Shown here: positions 1 through 12,900 of the stretch, one piece after another
Numbering within the stretch: position 1 is the first letter of the stretch
How the letters are laid out: every line of letters begins with the position of its first letter
NCBI GenBank assembly: GCA_033557835.1
Contig: JAWQRO010000020.1
Span: forward strand, 16,514-80,513
Source of the DNA: Helochares maculicollis
Lineage: Eukaryota > Arthropoda > Insecta > Coleoptera > Hydrophilidae
Direction of reading: 5' to 3'
Length of the DNA stretch: 64,000 bases
The notes under the pieces: model-generated
Seen by the model: only the letters and a program-made list of their open reading frames with translations
Told to the model about the DNA's origin: nothing
Database searches by the model: none
Position numbers and translations under genes: made by a program

Positions 1-910
1 TCTTACGATCAATTCTTGGAGCCAAGAATCTCGGTTTGGCAACGACAGATTTGGAGGCATCACTAGGTTCACCAGGTCCGGCTTTGTTGACAGCCACAAC
101 TCTGAACTCGTACTCATGACCTTCTTCGACGTTGTTAACACGTCCAACAGTTTTGTCTCCGGGAACGGTAGCGGCATCAACCCATCCACGACCAGCTTTA
201 TCGTGCATTTGTATGATGTACTTTTCGATGGGAGCACCGCCATCGTCTTTAGGTGGAGTCCAAGCTAGTTCTACAAAGTCTTTGTCCCAGTCTTTTGGTT
301 CTGGTCTGCCAGGTTTGCCTGGTTCATCGAATGGATTCTTGGCAATAATGGGCTTATCTGATTCTAAGCCTTCGGACTCGCCTTCCTTGTTAACAGCTTT
401 AACTCGGAATTTGTAGGGTTTGCCTTCTTGCAAGCCTGTGACGTTAGCTTCTGGTTCAGAGCTCTTACCGCATGGGATCCATTGTCCGGTAAGTGGGTCT
501 AACTTTTCAATTTCATAATAATCAATAGGAGTACCGCCATCATCTTCTGGCTTCTTCCATTTGAGTTTGCAGCCGTGCTTGGTAACATCAGAGACATCGA
601 GAGGACCCTTCGGCTTGGATGGTTTGCCCAAAACTGTGATTTCAATATCAGCTTGGTCCTCGCCTACTGAGTTTTTAGCGATGATTGTGTATTTTCCGGT
701 TTGTACCCTCTTGGCTTTCATGACGAAGAATTTCGTGTTGTAATCGATGTTGTCGATGCGAATCTCATCATTAGACACGATTTCCTTGCCGTTGTAGAGC
801 CATGTCACTTGCGGTGGAGGTTCACCAGCAATGTTGACGTCCAAGTTGATGGACAATCCGGATTTGACTGTGAGAGGGTTGAGGTTGGTGCGATCAATCA
901 AAGGTTTCAC
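1..910 (-). CDS. bt: Projectin coding exon 57: Ig, Fn3, Fn3 and start of next Ig (cut by window edge)
   Basis: Ig ([39 protein letters not shown]), Fn3 ([19 protein letters not shown]) and Fn3 ([20 protein letters not shown]). It then runs through [13 protein letters not shown], the start of the next Ig, and is still open at position 1. Confidence 0.92.
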   Translation of the reverse strand, partial: MKPLIDRTNLNPLTVKSGLSINLDVNIAGEPPPQVTWLYNGKEIVSNDEIRIDNIDYNTKFFVMKAKRVQTGKYTIIAKNSVGEDQADIEITVLGKPSKPKGPLDVSDVTKHGCKLKWKKPEDDGGTPIDYYEIEKLDPLTGQWIPCGKSSEPEANVTGLQEGKPYKFRVKAVNKEGESEGLESDKPIIAKNPFDEPGKPGRPEPKDWDKDFVELAWTPPKDDGGAPIEKYIIQMHDKAGRGWVDAATVPGDKTVGRVNNVEEGHEYEFRVVAVNKAGPGEPSDASKSVVAKPRFLAPRIDRK

Positions 911-3900
911 TGAAAGAAAAAATGACGATATGATATTAAAACAATCGAGAGACAGACAAATTAAAAAAATCAAGCGAATAAATTAATCATGCTAGGTTGA
1001 TATCTGAATTTATGACAGTAATTTCATCTTACAATAAGGAAAATCGCTATTAAAATATAATACTTATTAAATAATATTGCCAGTAAGTACGAAATAAAAT
1101 ATCTCAATTACTTTAATTTTTTTTATCTTATCTCACTTTGGCAAATACTTGCATCAAAGAGCTAAAACAGTCACTTAATTGCCGAAATAGCGCAGATATG
1201 TTGCTTATAACTTTAGCCGCTTTTGTTGCAGTATCCCAAGGTAGTATTATTAATTTTCACTGATTTCTGTCAAACGGTATTTTTTTTAGGAGCTCCGCAA
1301 GGATCGCTCTGGAGTCCTAATGAACGAATTAATGGCGGTGACTTTGCTTACACGGACCAATTTCCTTACCATCTGTCTCTTCAATATGGCTATTTTGGAA
1401 TATATCACCACATATGTGGAGCTAGCGCGCTCACTCCTAAATGGGTCATAACAGCTGCTTATTGTTACACGGACAATTTGAATTTGCCTTTAGTCAATGG
1501 CTACAGGATTGTCGCTGGAGCTATCGATTTAGATTACACCACAGGAGCTCAAATTATCAAAGTCAATGCTACCGAAGTGCACCCAAATTACACTTCCAAA
1601 GGCCAAGGGCCTAATGATATTGCTTTAATGCAGCTAGTAAAGCCGCTGATTTTCAATCACGCGGTGCAACCTCTTCGTTTGCCTATTTCAGGATCCATAC
1701 CAACAGGAGAAGTGACTTTAACTGGTTATGGAAGTGGAAAAAATTTACAATTTGCAAGTTTGCCACTTATTTCTTTAGAAGGTGAATATTGACGTCAGGA
1801 TTTACTTTTTATCATAGATTTGGCTTAAAACATATTTTTTAGAATGCAAAACAGCTTTAGTAACCTTCAATGGAACAGCCGACATTTTAGAAGAAACAAA
1901 TATATGCACTGCAAACAACGTAATCAGCCCTTGTCAAGGAGACTTTGGTGGTCCTATAGTGCAGGACGACACTCTAGTTGGAATCGCTTCCTGGACTCCG
2001 ATTTCTTGTGGTACTTCTGAGTCAGTAGCTGTCTACGTACAAGTTAGCAGCTTCATCGACTTCATTAAGAGAAATGTAACTGATCTACCTTAGATTTTTT
2101 GGTCTTGATAAAACTAGAAGCTATTTTGGATAGATGAAATTTTAGTGTAGACGAATAAAATGAATTAAAAAACCTTCATTTATTTTGAGTATCAAAGCCG
2201 CTAACACATAACCCATATGAAATCTGAATATATTTTGAGTGTCATAATAACTCATAGATAGCAGAAGAGTGCTTTAAAATCTTATCTGATTATCACTTAG
2301 ATTATCTACACTTTTTTAGCTAGTTAATTACAAAAGCGTCGCTAACGCACGCTTTGAAAAAAGGCATGGATCTCAAATCCGAGTGCTTCTAAGGCGAGAA
2401 GTAGGCAGATTTTCATCCACAAAATACTGCAAAGATAGTCTTAGAAAGATCAACTTCGATACAATTAAAATAATTATACACCAATGAGGTTGCACAAGTC
2501 AGAATAGATTATGTCTAGTTTATGAAGTCACGTTGGTTCAAGTAGGTCTTCTACAGTCACGCATGCTTTCCAAAAAAATTTAGAAATTGTTCAATTATTT
2601 CTATATGAATGAGAAAAACAATTATTTTCATGATATTTCCATTAGGAATCACCTGTTCATAAGTAAACCGGTAAGAAGCTTTAAATATCAATAAAAATGA
2701 TGGTACTTACACCAACGTGGTTTAGCAGTGTGCCAATTGGTTTGCTCGGAAGGATCAGATGGTCCAGCCTTATTAACAGCACGAACTCTGAATTTATACT
2801 GTTGGCCTTCTTCTAGTTTAGGTATGGTACCAGTAGTTGTAGGTCCAACTTCGGCGGCTTTGACGAAACGACCACTATCCTTATCCATAACTTCCAAAAT
2901 GTATCCTGTAATTGGTGATCCACCGTCCCTGACTGGAGGATCCCACTTCAACTTGACCATGTGTTCATCATAATCCACGATTTCTGGCATTCCAGGTGGA
3001 GAAGCGATATCGTAAGGATTCTTTGCCAAAGTAGGCGTGTCAGTTTCAAGTGGTTCGGATTCACCTTCTTCATTGACAGCCTTCACGCGGAAGTGGTACT
3101 TCTTGTTCGGTTCCAATCCGGTGATTTGCTGTTCTGTCTTGTCGGGGTCGACGAAACCAGCTGGTACCCAGCGACCTGAGCCAGCTTCCATTTTCTCAAC
3201 AGCATACCCAGTAAGTGGAAGACCACCATCGTCTCTGGGTTTGTTCCATTTCAGCTTGCACCCTTCCTTGTGAACTTCTGTAACATCTAATGGGCCTTCT
3301 GGCTTGCCAGGTTTATCCAAGATGATAACTTCAACAGTAGCTTCATCGAATCCTGATTCGTTCTCGGCCCTAATAGTGTAAGTACCGGTGTGTTTCCTGC
3401 AGGTATCAGTCAAAGTAAACTTGGTATTGTAATCCTCATTTTCGATCTTAAGATTTTTGTTGCTTTCCAATGGTTTATGGGCAAAGCTCCATGTAATGGT
3501 CGGTGGTGGTTCACCCTTAACATCAACGTCATATTTGACGAGTTGCCCAGCACGAACTTTGGTAGTATGCAACTTCTCACGGTTGATCAATGGTCTCAAA
3601 TGTCTTGCCTTAGCAATATGTGGGTTGGTGGCATCAGAAGGTTCACCAGGACCAGCTTTATTGACGGCACGAACGCGGAATTGATAAGTGTTTCCTTCTT
3701 TCAGACCTGGAGCTGTAGCTTCACAGTCGGGTGAGTATGTCTCAAGAAGCTCATCCCAAGAAGTCGAAAACTTCTCTTTCTTTTCAATGACGTATCCAGT
3801 GATGGGAGCTCCACCATTGCTAGATGGGGCCTTCCATTTAAGAGTAACCCTATCGGCATCCCAATCGGTGATTTCAGGTAAGCCAGGTTTACCGGGAACG

Positions 3901-6900
3901 TCTTAAACATTAAAAATAAACGTTAGGCCAATTTTGTCGTAGGTATTATCAAAAGTAAGCAAATATTCCACCGGAAAATCATAATAATAAACAATACAAT
4001 AAATAATATCAATAATAGCGTAGCGTTTAAATATTGCAAATATTTTGTATTTGGGAAGCGTTTTGAAAAAGCTGGTAAGCAATCCAACAGTATCAACAAT
4101 AACAAACCATATGGATTTTTGGCAACGATAGCTCTGGTCGTCTCCAATGGTTCGGATTCGCCCTCATCGTTAATAGCCTTGACTCTGAATTGATACTCGT
4201 GTCCTTCTTGTAATCCCTTGATGTCCATTTCAGTGTCGGCGGTTCTGCCAACTGGGACCCAACGACCGGTTTGTTTGTCCAATTTTTCTACAGCATAGCC
4301 AGTGACGGGTTTGCCACCGTCATCTTCTGGTTTTTCCCATTTTACCTTGCAACCGTTCTTGGTTATGTCTTCTACCTTCAATGGACCCTTAGGTTTGCCA
4401 GGAGCAGCTATAAAAAGTGATTAATAAGCAAAATATCTAATATCTATAGGAAGTTGTTATTTAAAATCAAAAGGGCACCCACATAAGACAGTAACTTCCA
4501 CGTCAGCCACGTCTTCACCATGCTCGTTGGTTGCTTTAATCTTGTATAAGCCAGTATTCTTTCTAAGTGCATCAGTGATGTTAAGTTTTGTGTTATAGTC
4601 AACATTGATGATTTCGATGTTGTCTCCAGTTTTGATTGGTTTGTCGTTTTGGAACCATTCGATTGTTGGGGCTGGTTCACCCTTGACGTCAATGTCATAT
4701 TTAATGGGTTTACCGGCTCTGACAATAATTGGTTTCAAGTTGGTTCTGTCAATTCTTGGTTTCACTAAAATCAAATAAATTAACAACATATCGCAAGCAA
4801 GGGGCTATAGTCAACTTACAAGCTCTGTGTTTGATTATTTGCATCTTGGATGCGTCAGAAGGTTCACCCGGACCGGCTTTGTTGATGGCGCGGACGCGGA
4901 ATTGGTATTCACCCCTTTCCTTAAGATCTTCAACTCTAGCTTCGAGTTGATCCGCTGGTACTTCGATAGCCTTCTCCCAGTCCGGCTTGAAACGGTCCTT
5001 CTTTTCGATGACGTATTTCTCAATTGGAGCACCACCATCGAACTCAGGAGGTGTCCATTTAAGATTGACTCCTTTGTTGTCGTAATCAGTTATTTCTGGT
5101 GTTCCTGGTTTGCCAGGTTCGTCGAATGGATTCTTAGCAACTATGGGTCGTTCAAGTGTTAGTGGATCTGAGTCACCTTCGTCGTTAACAGCTGTGACTC
5201 TGAATTTGTATTCTGAGCCAGGATTTAATCCTGTTACTTCGTATTCGAGATCTGGTTTATCTCCAGGTACTCTACCAACACGTACCCATTTGCCCGTTTC
5301 CATATCCATTTTTTCAATTTCGTATTCTCTAATAGGAACGCCGCCATCATCTTCTGGTTTCTTCCAGGAGACTTTGGCCTTTTCGGCAGTGACACCAGAG
5401 ACGACCAAAGGCCCCTCCGGTGGGGAAGGTTTGGCCAAAACGGTCAACTCGACGGTTTCTTGATCGATACCGGAAGCGTTTTGAGCAATCAATGTGTATT
5501 TTCCTGTGTCACGACGGACAGCGTTCGTGAGTACGAAGTCCGTATGATAATCAATGTTTGTGATGTTAATGCGTTCTGTATTGACAAGAGGAATGTTGTC
5601 GCGCCAGATCCATTTGATTTCTGGTGGAGGTTCACCAGATACATCGACAGCCCACTTGTGGGTCCTTCCTGCTTTGATTGTAACCGCTTTGAACATTTCT
5701 CTGTCGATGAGAGGTTTCACTAAAAGAAACAGTAGAAATTAACAGGTCGTTAAGCGATGAGATGAATTGTGTAGGAAACATTGCTAAAATTGACGATTTG
5801 TTTCTACAAAATATAAGTGAAATGGACGATTATAGTATTGTTACATTCGTTTCAAGGGTCATCTCTAATCACAAGTGTGCCCACTTCTGATTAAAGATTG
5901 CATTTTGAGTGTAAGACGAAACTTCCAAATGAAATGAAGGAAGAAATGGAGAGGCTTGAAAACACAGATGTTTATAATTCTGATTAAAGATTGCATTTTG
6001 AGTGTGAAACGAAACTTCCAAACGAAATGAAGGAAGACATGGAGAGACTTGGAAACACAGAAATTTATAATTCTGCTTAAAGATTGCATTTTGAGTGTGA
6101 GACGAAACTTCCAACCGAAATGAAGGAAGAAATGGAGAGACTTGGAAACACAGAAATTTATAGTTCATGTAATTTTCAAGTGGTTTAATGAACGTTTGAA
6201 GATTTCAACTAGTAAAAATCACCAATGATTAGAAACATTCATTTTTAATATAACGCTATTTTAGATTTGGTTTTAAAAAATTGAAGATTCGTTCATATAT
6301 AGTGTCATGGAGCAAAACTTTAACAGTATTTCTTGAAGCGTTTTGTTTTCGGTATTTGTGACAGAAAGAATCAAAAATTTACACGGGTTTAAGATTTTAT
6401 ATAAATGCATTTTAAGTTATGTGTCGAAAATTTGCGACGTAGTATTACGTAAAAGTAATCTTCAGATGTTAGCGTCGCACTGCTTAATCGGCCAATACAG
6501 TCATTAGGGAGGGAATGTATTGAGACACAATTATATAAGCAAATAGCTGAGATATTGCTCGATTGATTTAATCAGGGATAAATAAATATTGATGATGACA
6601 TCTTTGTAGCATTAGGCCACAAAAGTATAAATATTCTGTTTTAATAAATCATCTGTTGGTAATATAAAGAATGAAAGTTATACAGGTAACTTACAGAATT
6701 TTCTTATGGTGAACTAAAGTGTAAATAATCCTAAACAAAATATTTAATAGCCACATTTTCTTAATATTTTTGATACCTCGATGCACTGCCTTTGTAACCA
6801 AGACTGACCGAATCTAATCTAGAACACTAATAAAAAAGCGTTGCTAACTTATGCGTACGTATTCGTAAAAAGTAACTCAATACTCAACAGATGTGTATGC

Positions 6901-9900
6901 TGACTCGCTCTCGAAGAAATGTGAGCGATGAAATGTTTATATTTCGGTTCCCCAGTTTCCAGAAATTATTTCGCAGTTCATTTGTTGAATCTGTTAAGCT
7001 GCTCCATCAAATATTCACTTACTACAACTATCTGATATGACTTCCTTGATAAGAAACGACTTCCATCAATATGCAAAATTAACAAGTGAATTCACGACTT
7101 TTGCGCAAAAAATTTATAATCAAGAATGTGCCTACTATATTGTTGATATTTGAATAAATTGAATGTGTTCTCTCATAGTGGTCAACTTTCATGAAAATAT
7201 TTTAATGTTATATATAATCTGATTTGTCACGTTTTTTAATGAATTAAAGATCGCTTCCTAAAAAATAAGAAACGCCGTATCTCACAGATACCTCCTATGC
7301 AAAAAAATGGACAATGTACTTGTTCTAATACAGATAAAGTAAACGACTTTGCAGAACACCTTGAAGACAGATTTCTTCCTAATCCTAACGATACACTAGT
7401 TGAGCCAAAAGAAGTTCCTAAAAAATTTGAACAAACCTGAATGCAAAGAAACTCGGCTTCGATCTGTTGACTGTTGCTGTACTAATGAAATTTCAAAGAA
7501 AAGCTATGGTAAAACTAACCACATTAATGAGCTCCTCAATGTGATTAAAACATATGCCATCATCTTGGAAAGTATCCAAGGTAATTATGCTACCAAACAT
7601 TTATAGAACCAACAACGATGTAGAATCATATTGGCTCATAGCTTTACCACCAATCATGACGAGACTGTTCGAAAAGCTGATCTTGAAAAGCCTTAAGTCC
7701 ATCATGGTAAAATACGAACTCCTTGCAGCTCATCAGTTTGGTTTTCACAACAAACATTCAACTATCGACCAAATATACAAAATAACTGATGTCATAGAAC
7801 AATCATTCGAACAGAAGTATGCTCCACATTATTTCTGGACATACCAGAAACCTTCGACCAAGTATGGCGCATCGGCTTGTTGCATAAATTAAAATCAGCT
7901 TTTCTTGGGTCATACTATCAACTAATTGAGACATACATTAGTGAAAGACAATTTCATAATAAACACGATGATTCGAATGCAGAACTAAAAGAAATCAGAA
8001 TCGCTGTACCTCAAGAAAGCGTTTGGGTTAGGTGTTGTCTTTGAGGTATGTCAACGATGTGCCAGAAACGACCAACTGCACGATTTATACATTTGTCAAC
8101 GATGTAGCAACAGACAATTCAATCAAGGAATTAGGAAGAAAAATGGAATAATCAGCAGATGTGCAAAAAATACAATATTCGCTACCAGAATAAAGTACTA
8201 AGACACATAGCTAATGACCACAAAGATGAGGCTTGTTAGATAAATTAAAATCATGGGTCATACTATCAACTAATTAGATTGTACATAAGTGATAGACAAT
8301 TTCATTTTAAACACAATGATTCGTACTCAGAACTAAAAGAAAGCATAATGAGTGAATCCTAAGGAAGCGATTTGGGTCAGGTGTTGTCTCTGCTGTTTGT
8401 CAACAACGTGCCAGAATCGACCAACTACATGATTTCTACATTTGCCACCGATACCGCCGTGATGGACAATCCAATCAAAGAATCAGCAAGAAAACTGGAA
8501 CAGGCAGGAGATATTATTGTGACTTGGACATGGCGGATTAAGCTTAATAAAACGAAATGAAGGTATATTAATTTTACCAACAAAAGATCAATTAGCTATC
8601 AATCTTTCGTAATGGCGTAAGAATACGGTTGGATAATACAGTAAAATACAGCGGAATGACCTTCGATGAGTCAACTCAAAACAGATTTTTAATTAATCCG
8701 AACTAGTTTTTGTAACATTTATTTATAAATAACAAAAAAATATCCCAGATATACGAAATGGCTTGGCAAAAACTAGCTTCTAATCATTCTATGGGGGAGC
8801 CTTTTCATTACTCGTTCTCTAAGTTTTTACAAACTTTCACCTATATTGTAAAAACAGCAAATGGACTTGAATTTATAGTAAAAATTTAAAAGCAATAGAC
8901 TTTCGGTTTTCCGGAAAATAATGGTTTTTGCCAATTTTGTCTTCAGCTTATCCATCAACCCTATAGATTTCAATTCACGTAAGTAAACTTTAAAGGAAAA
9001 GTGTAGACAATATAAATGTTTCTAATAAAAATTCTCCGATTGAAGAACAACTAATGTAGTTAAATAATAGTAATAAACCTTGGACTGTCAATTAAATATC
9101 TTATGGCCTTACATTGACAATTAATTCTGATAAGCCTAAGAGGTTAAAAAAATCGTGAAAAATGATAATAATAAATATTATGAAACACTTTTTACCATAA
9201 GTGTAAATTTTTGTAACACTTTATTCCTCGTCCTACTTATGAACCAAAATTCGAATATGGGCTAATTTTTAATGTGTGTTAAAAGTTACAATTTAAAAGT
9301 TGTATCTGAACGACTAATTTTTTAATACATTCATCACTGCCGCTTAAATGATCTTAATGTTGTCGTGTTTACATGGAGATGCACAGGCTGTATTCGAAAA
9401 ATGATCAAAATGGATTCCCGGGCCATAGCCCTGTGAAATTTCGTGGAAAAATGTAGTTCGACTTTTTTCTTTATCACAATGCTTTCTCTTTACTATAAGA
9501 ATGATAACGGTAACAATAGGCTTGAGAAAAGTACATTCGTATATGTCTCTACGTGAGGCAGTAATACAAAAGCATACGAAATATGACTGGCCAAAACTTC
9601 AATGCAACAATACTTATTATTGGTTCTCAAGTTTAATTGTTGGATACACTAATAATTAAGAAAATAAAGATGTGCTAAAATGCAATTTACGAAAATCGAT
9701 TAAGACTTAAGGGAGATGGTTGAAGGAGTTAAAAAAATTAAGAAATCATAGAAAAAATAGACACGCGGAAAAATGGATATTCAATATTTGAGACAAATAA
9801 CAAAGGAAGAAAGTACTTACAGTTCTTGTGTTTGCAAAGATGGTTATCGGTCTCGTCAGATGGAGCACCCTTTCCAGCTTTGTTGTGCGCTCTGACTCTG

Positions 9901-12900
9901 AATTGGTAGACCATTTTCTCTTTAAGCCCTTCGACCTTTCCTTCGGGTGTTGGACCGTCAGTCTTAGCGACTTCCACCCAATCCCCGGTGAATTTGTCTT
10001 TCATTTCAATAGTGTAATGACTGATGGGCCTGCCACCATCGCTTTCTGGTACGGCCCATTTGAGAGTTACGCTCTTATTGTCGTAATCAACAATTTCTGG
10101 TCTGCCTGGTGCGCCAGGCTCGTCGTATGGGTTCTTCGCCAAAATAGTGTCCTCAGTTTCGAGAGGATCGGATTCCCCTTCCTTATTCTTAGCTTTGACT
10201 CTAAACTTGTATTTCTTCTTGGGCGTGAGTCCCTTGAAGGTGAAGTTATCAACGTCTGGACCAACTTCACCAGCCGGGATCCACCTGCCAGTATCGACGT
10301 CCATTTTTTCAAGGACGTAACCCGTAACAGGAGTACCGCCGTCATCTTCAGGTTTCTTCCACTTAACCTTGACATGATCGGAACGTACTTCTTCGACGGC
10401 CAGTGGTCCTTTGGGAGGCGTAGGCTTGTCTAGTACCACAACATCTGCCGTTCCTTCAACAGTACCTGAGCTGTTCGACAATACTAAGGTGTATTTACCA
10501 CTGTCGGCACGTGTCGCTTTGCGCACTGTAATAACAGTGTTACGCTCGTACTGGTCGATTGTGATCCTTTCTTCAGCATCTTGTTTAATCTCTTTCTTCT
10601 CTAGCATCCATTTAACTTCCGGTTCAGGTTCACCACCGTATTTAATATCGTATTTGATAACTTGACCTTTCTTGACAACGAGATTGACAAGATCGTTACC
10701 AATGATGTAAGGTTTAACGAACCTACACTTAGCAATGATAGGTTTCGTTATGTCACTGGGTTCACCAGGACCTGCCTTATTGACTGCCTTGACCCTAAAT
10801 TCGTACTGCTTGTTTTCTTCCAATCCAGGTACCGTTCCGGCTAATTTGTCGCCAGGAACTTCAATACCTTTAACCCAGTCCTTACCGAACTTTTCTTTGA
10901 ACTCAATGACGTAGCCGGTGATCGGAGCACCACCATCGCTGTCGGGTTTTTCCCAAGTGAGATCAGCGTGATCTTTGTCCCAATCGACAACATCGACGTT
11001 ATTAGGCTTGCTTGGTTCATCTGTAATTTAAAGTGGAAGATGAAATTTGTTCTCGAGGGTACAAATCAGTGGAAATAGAATAATAAAATATCGTCATTCT
11101 GCACGTCCAACTGCACTAGCCCAAAAATCGAATTTTCGTTATACATTTCAAATTTAACACAAATGCAAAAATTGAATAATTGAAGTATAACAGGAAACTG
11201 GAAATCGACGTATTTGCAAAATCCTGATGGGCTATAATAAAACAAAACTGAAAAAATGTTCACAGAAGATTTAAAATTACATTAGATCAAATAGGAAAAT
11301 TTTCTCAACAAAAAAAAATGTTAAAACAGCAAAACTACATTATGATATTAAATTATGGAAAATTTGAAAACTTGTGTTTGTGTTCAAGAATAAGTACTAC
11401 GAAGCTGTTTAATTGTAAGTTTGTTTAAAATTATTGTATTAAGTATTTGTGTCTAGGTGAGTGTATTTGTGTATTAAATATATATGACTATAAACACATA
11501 CACAGCACCCCTTTTCTCGCAGCAAAAAGGGCATGTATGTAGATATATTCATACGTTTTATGCCATACTATTAAAATCAAGCAACAGCTTTCAAAAAAAT
11601 ACCAAAACTAATCCCGTTTCGTTGCCACTGTAGACGTGATCATGGCAAATTTCACTCCCTGTAAATAAAAACATACCCCAAGGATCTTTAGCCAATACAG
11701 GTTTGCCGAATACTGCCGGTTCGCTCGAACCGAGCTTGTTAACAGCTCGGATTCGGAACTTATAAGTCTTCTTAGGAATTAGACCTTCCACCTTAAAGGA
11801 AGTTGGTTCACCAACATTCACTTGTCCTACGTTCTCAAATCCAGCTGCAAATTAATAAATTAGATGTATTTTGCTTCACTTTCTTACCTTCGACCGACTA
11901 GACTACCTTTCAAGCTGATATCTTGTCTTTCAATTACATAGTGCAGCAAAGGAGAACCACCATCATCCATAGGTGGCTTCCACGACACCACGCAAGAAGT
12001 TTGGAACACGTCCTTTACATCGACATCTTGAGGAGGCGATGGCACGTCTTGCATAGTAATGTTAACATCTTTGACATCTTCGCCTTGCCCGTTGGACAAT
12101 TTGACTTGGTAAGGACCTGATTGGTCACGAGTCGGTTTCTTGATTTTGAAGGTAACTTTCTCTTCGCCGACCACAACTTCAACTTCTTTAGGCCCCAGGA
12201 CTTTGCCATCCTTAATAAGTTTACCCTCGACTGGGGTTTGCCTCGTTCCGGTAACTGCAACCAAGGATAGCTTTACGCTTCGGCACAAACTAAAAATGTA
12301 CATCACTTACCTTTATATGGTACCTCCATAATAATAGGTCTATCAATTGGCGCTTCGAAGTTAGCTGGGAAGTCAATTTCAGGTTTGCTTTCTCCCTTCT
12401 TGACGTTCAATTTCATGGTAGATTCCAACTTGCCCGACTCGCATTTTATTTCACCGTCGTCACCCATCTCCAGCTTGTTGAATACCAATTGATGTTTGCC
12501 GCCGCCCAAGTTCTTGATCTCAATACGATCTGATGGCTCAATGGGTTTGCCATTAAAGCTCCATTCAGCCGGGGCGGTTTGATCTTGCAATTCGATGTCC
12601 AAAACGAGTTTTTCGCGCTCGACTGCTACTGTGTCCTTAAGTTTCTTGTTGAAACGATTTTGATCTGCAATGAATGCGAGTGATTAATAAACTACTTATC
12701 TAAGTTTACTTAAAGAGACTGTCAAAGGTATTCAGTGGTCACTTAAAACATCCTCTTATTGGTATTACAAGAACTAGGGGATGTCAAAGGTGTCCAATAA
12801 ATAGCGAAATTAAAAGATAAGAGATATTAATATTCCAGCTGTCTATTAGATATGCAAGATATGAAGAAATACTTACAGTTGACAATGATTTCAGCTTCCG

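Larger units (their letters stand above)
911..2710. other. Projectin intron 56 (host of nested gene)
   Basis: 1,800-bp intron. It holds the whole opposite-strand protease homologue at 1198-2093. The rest (911-1197 and 2160-2710) is AT-rich with nothing else recognised. Confidence 0.85.
5720..9820. other. Projectin intron 52
   Basis: 4.1-kb intron containing a 93-bp triplicate repeat and a decayed jockey-like LINE. Positions 6170-7300 and 8600-9820 are AT-rich, with nothing recognised. Confidence 0.8.

Noticed and set aside
5865..6168. Minus-strand frames with repeated [16 protein letters not shown] units
   Set aside because: Produced by the 93-bp tandem repeat; no splice sites and no domain.
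9828..10433. Plus-strand 201-codon open frame
   Set aside because: Antisense to projectin exon 52.
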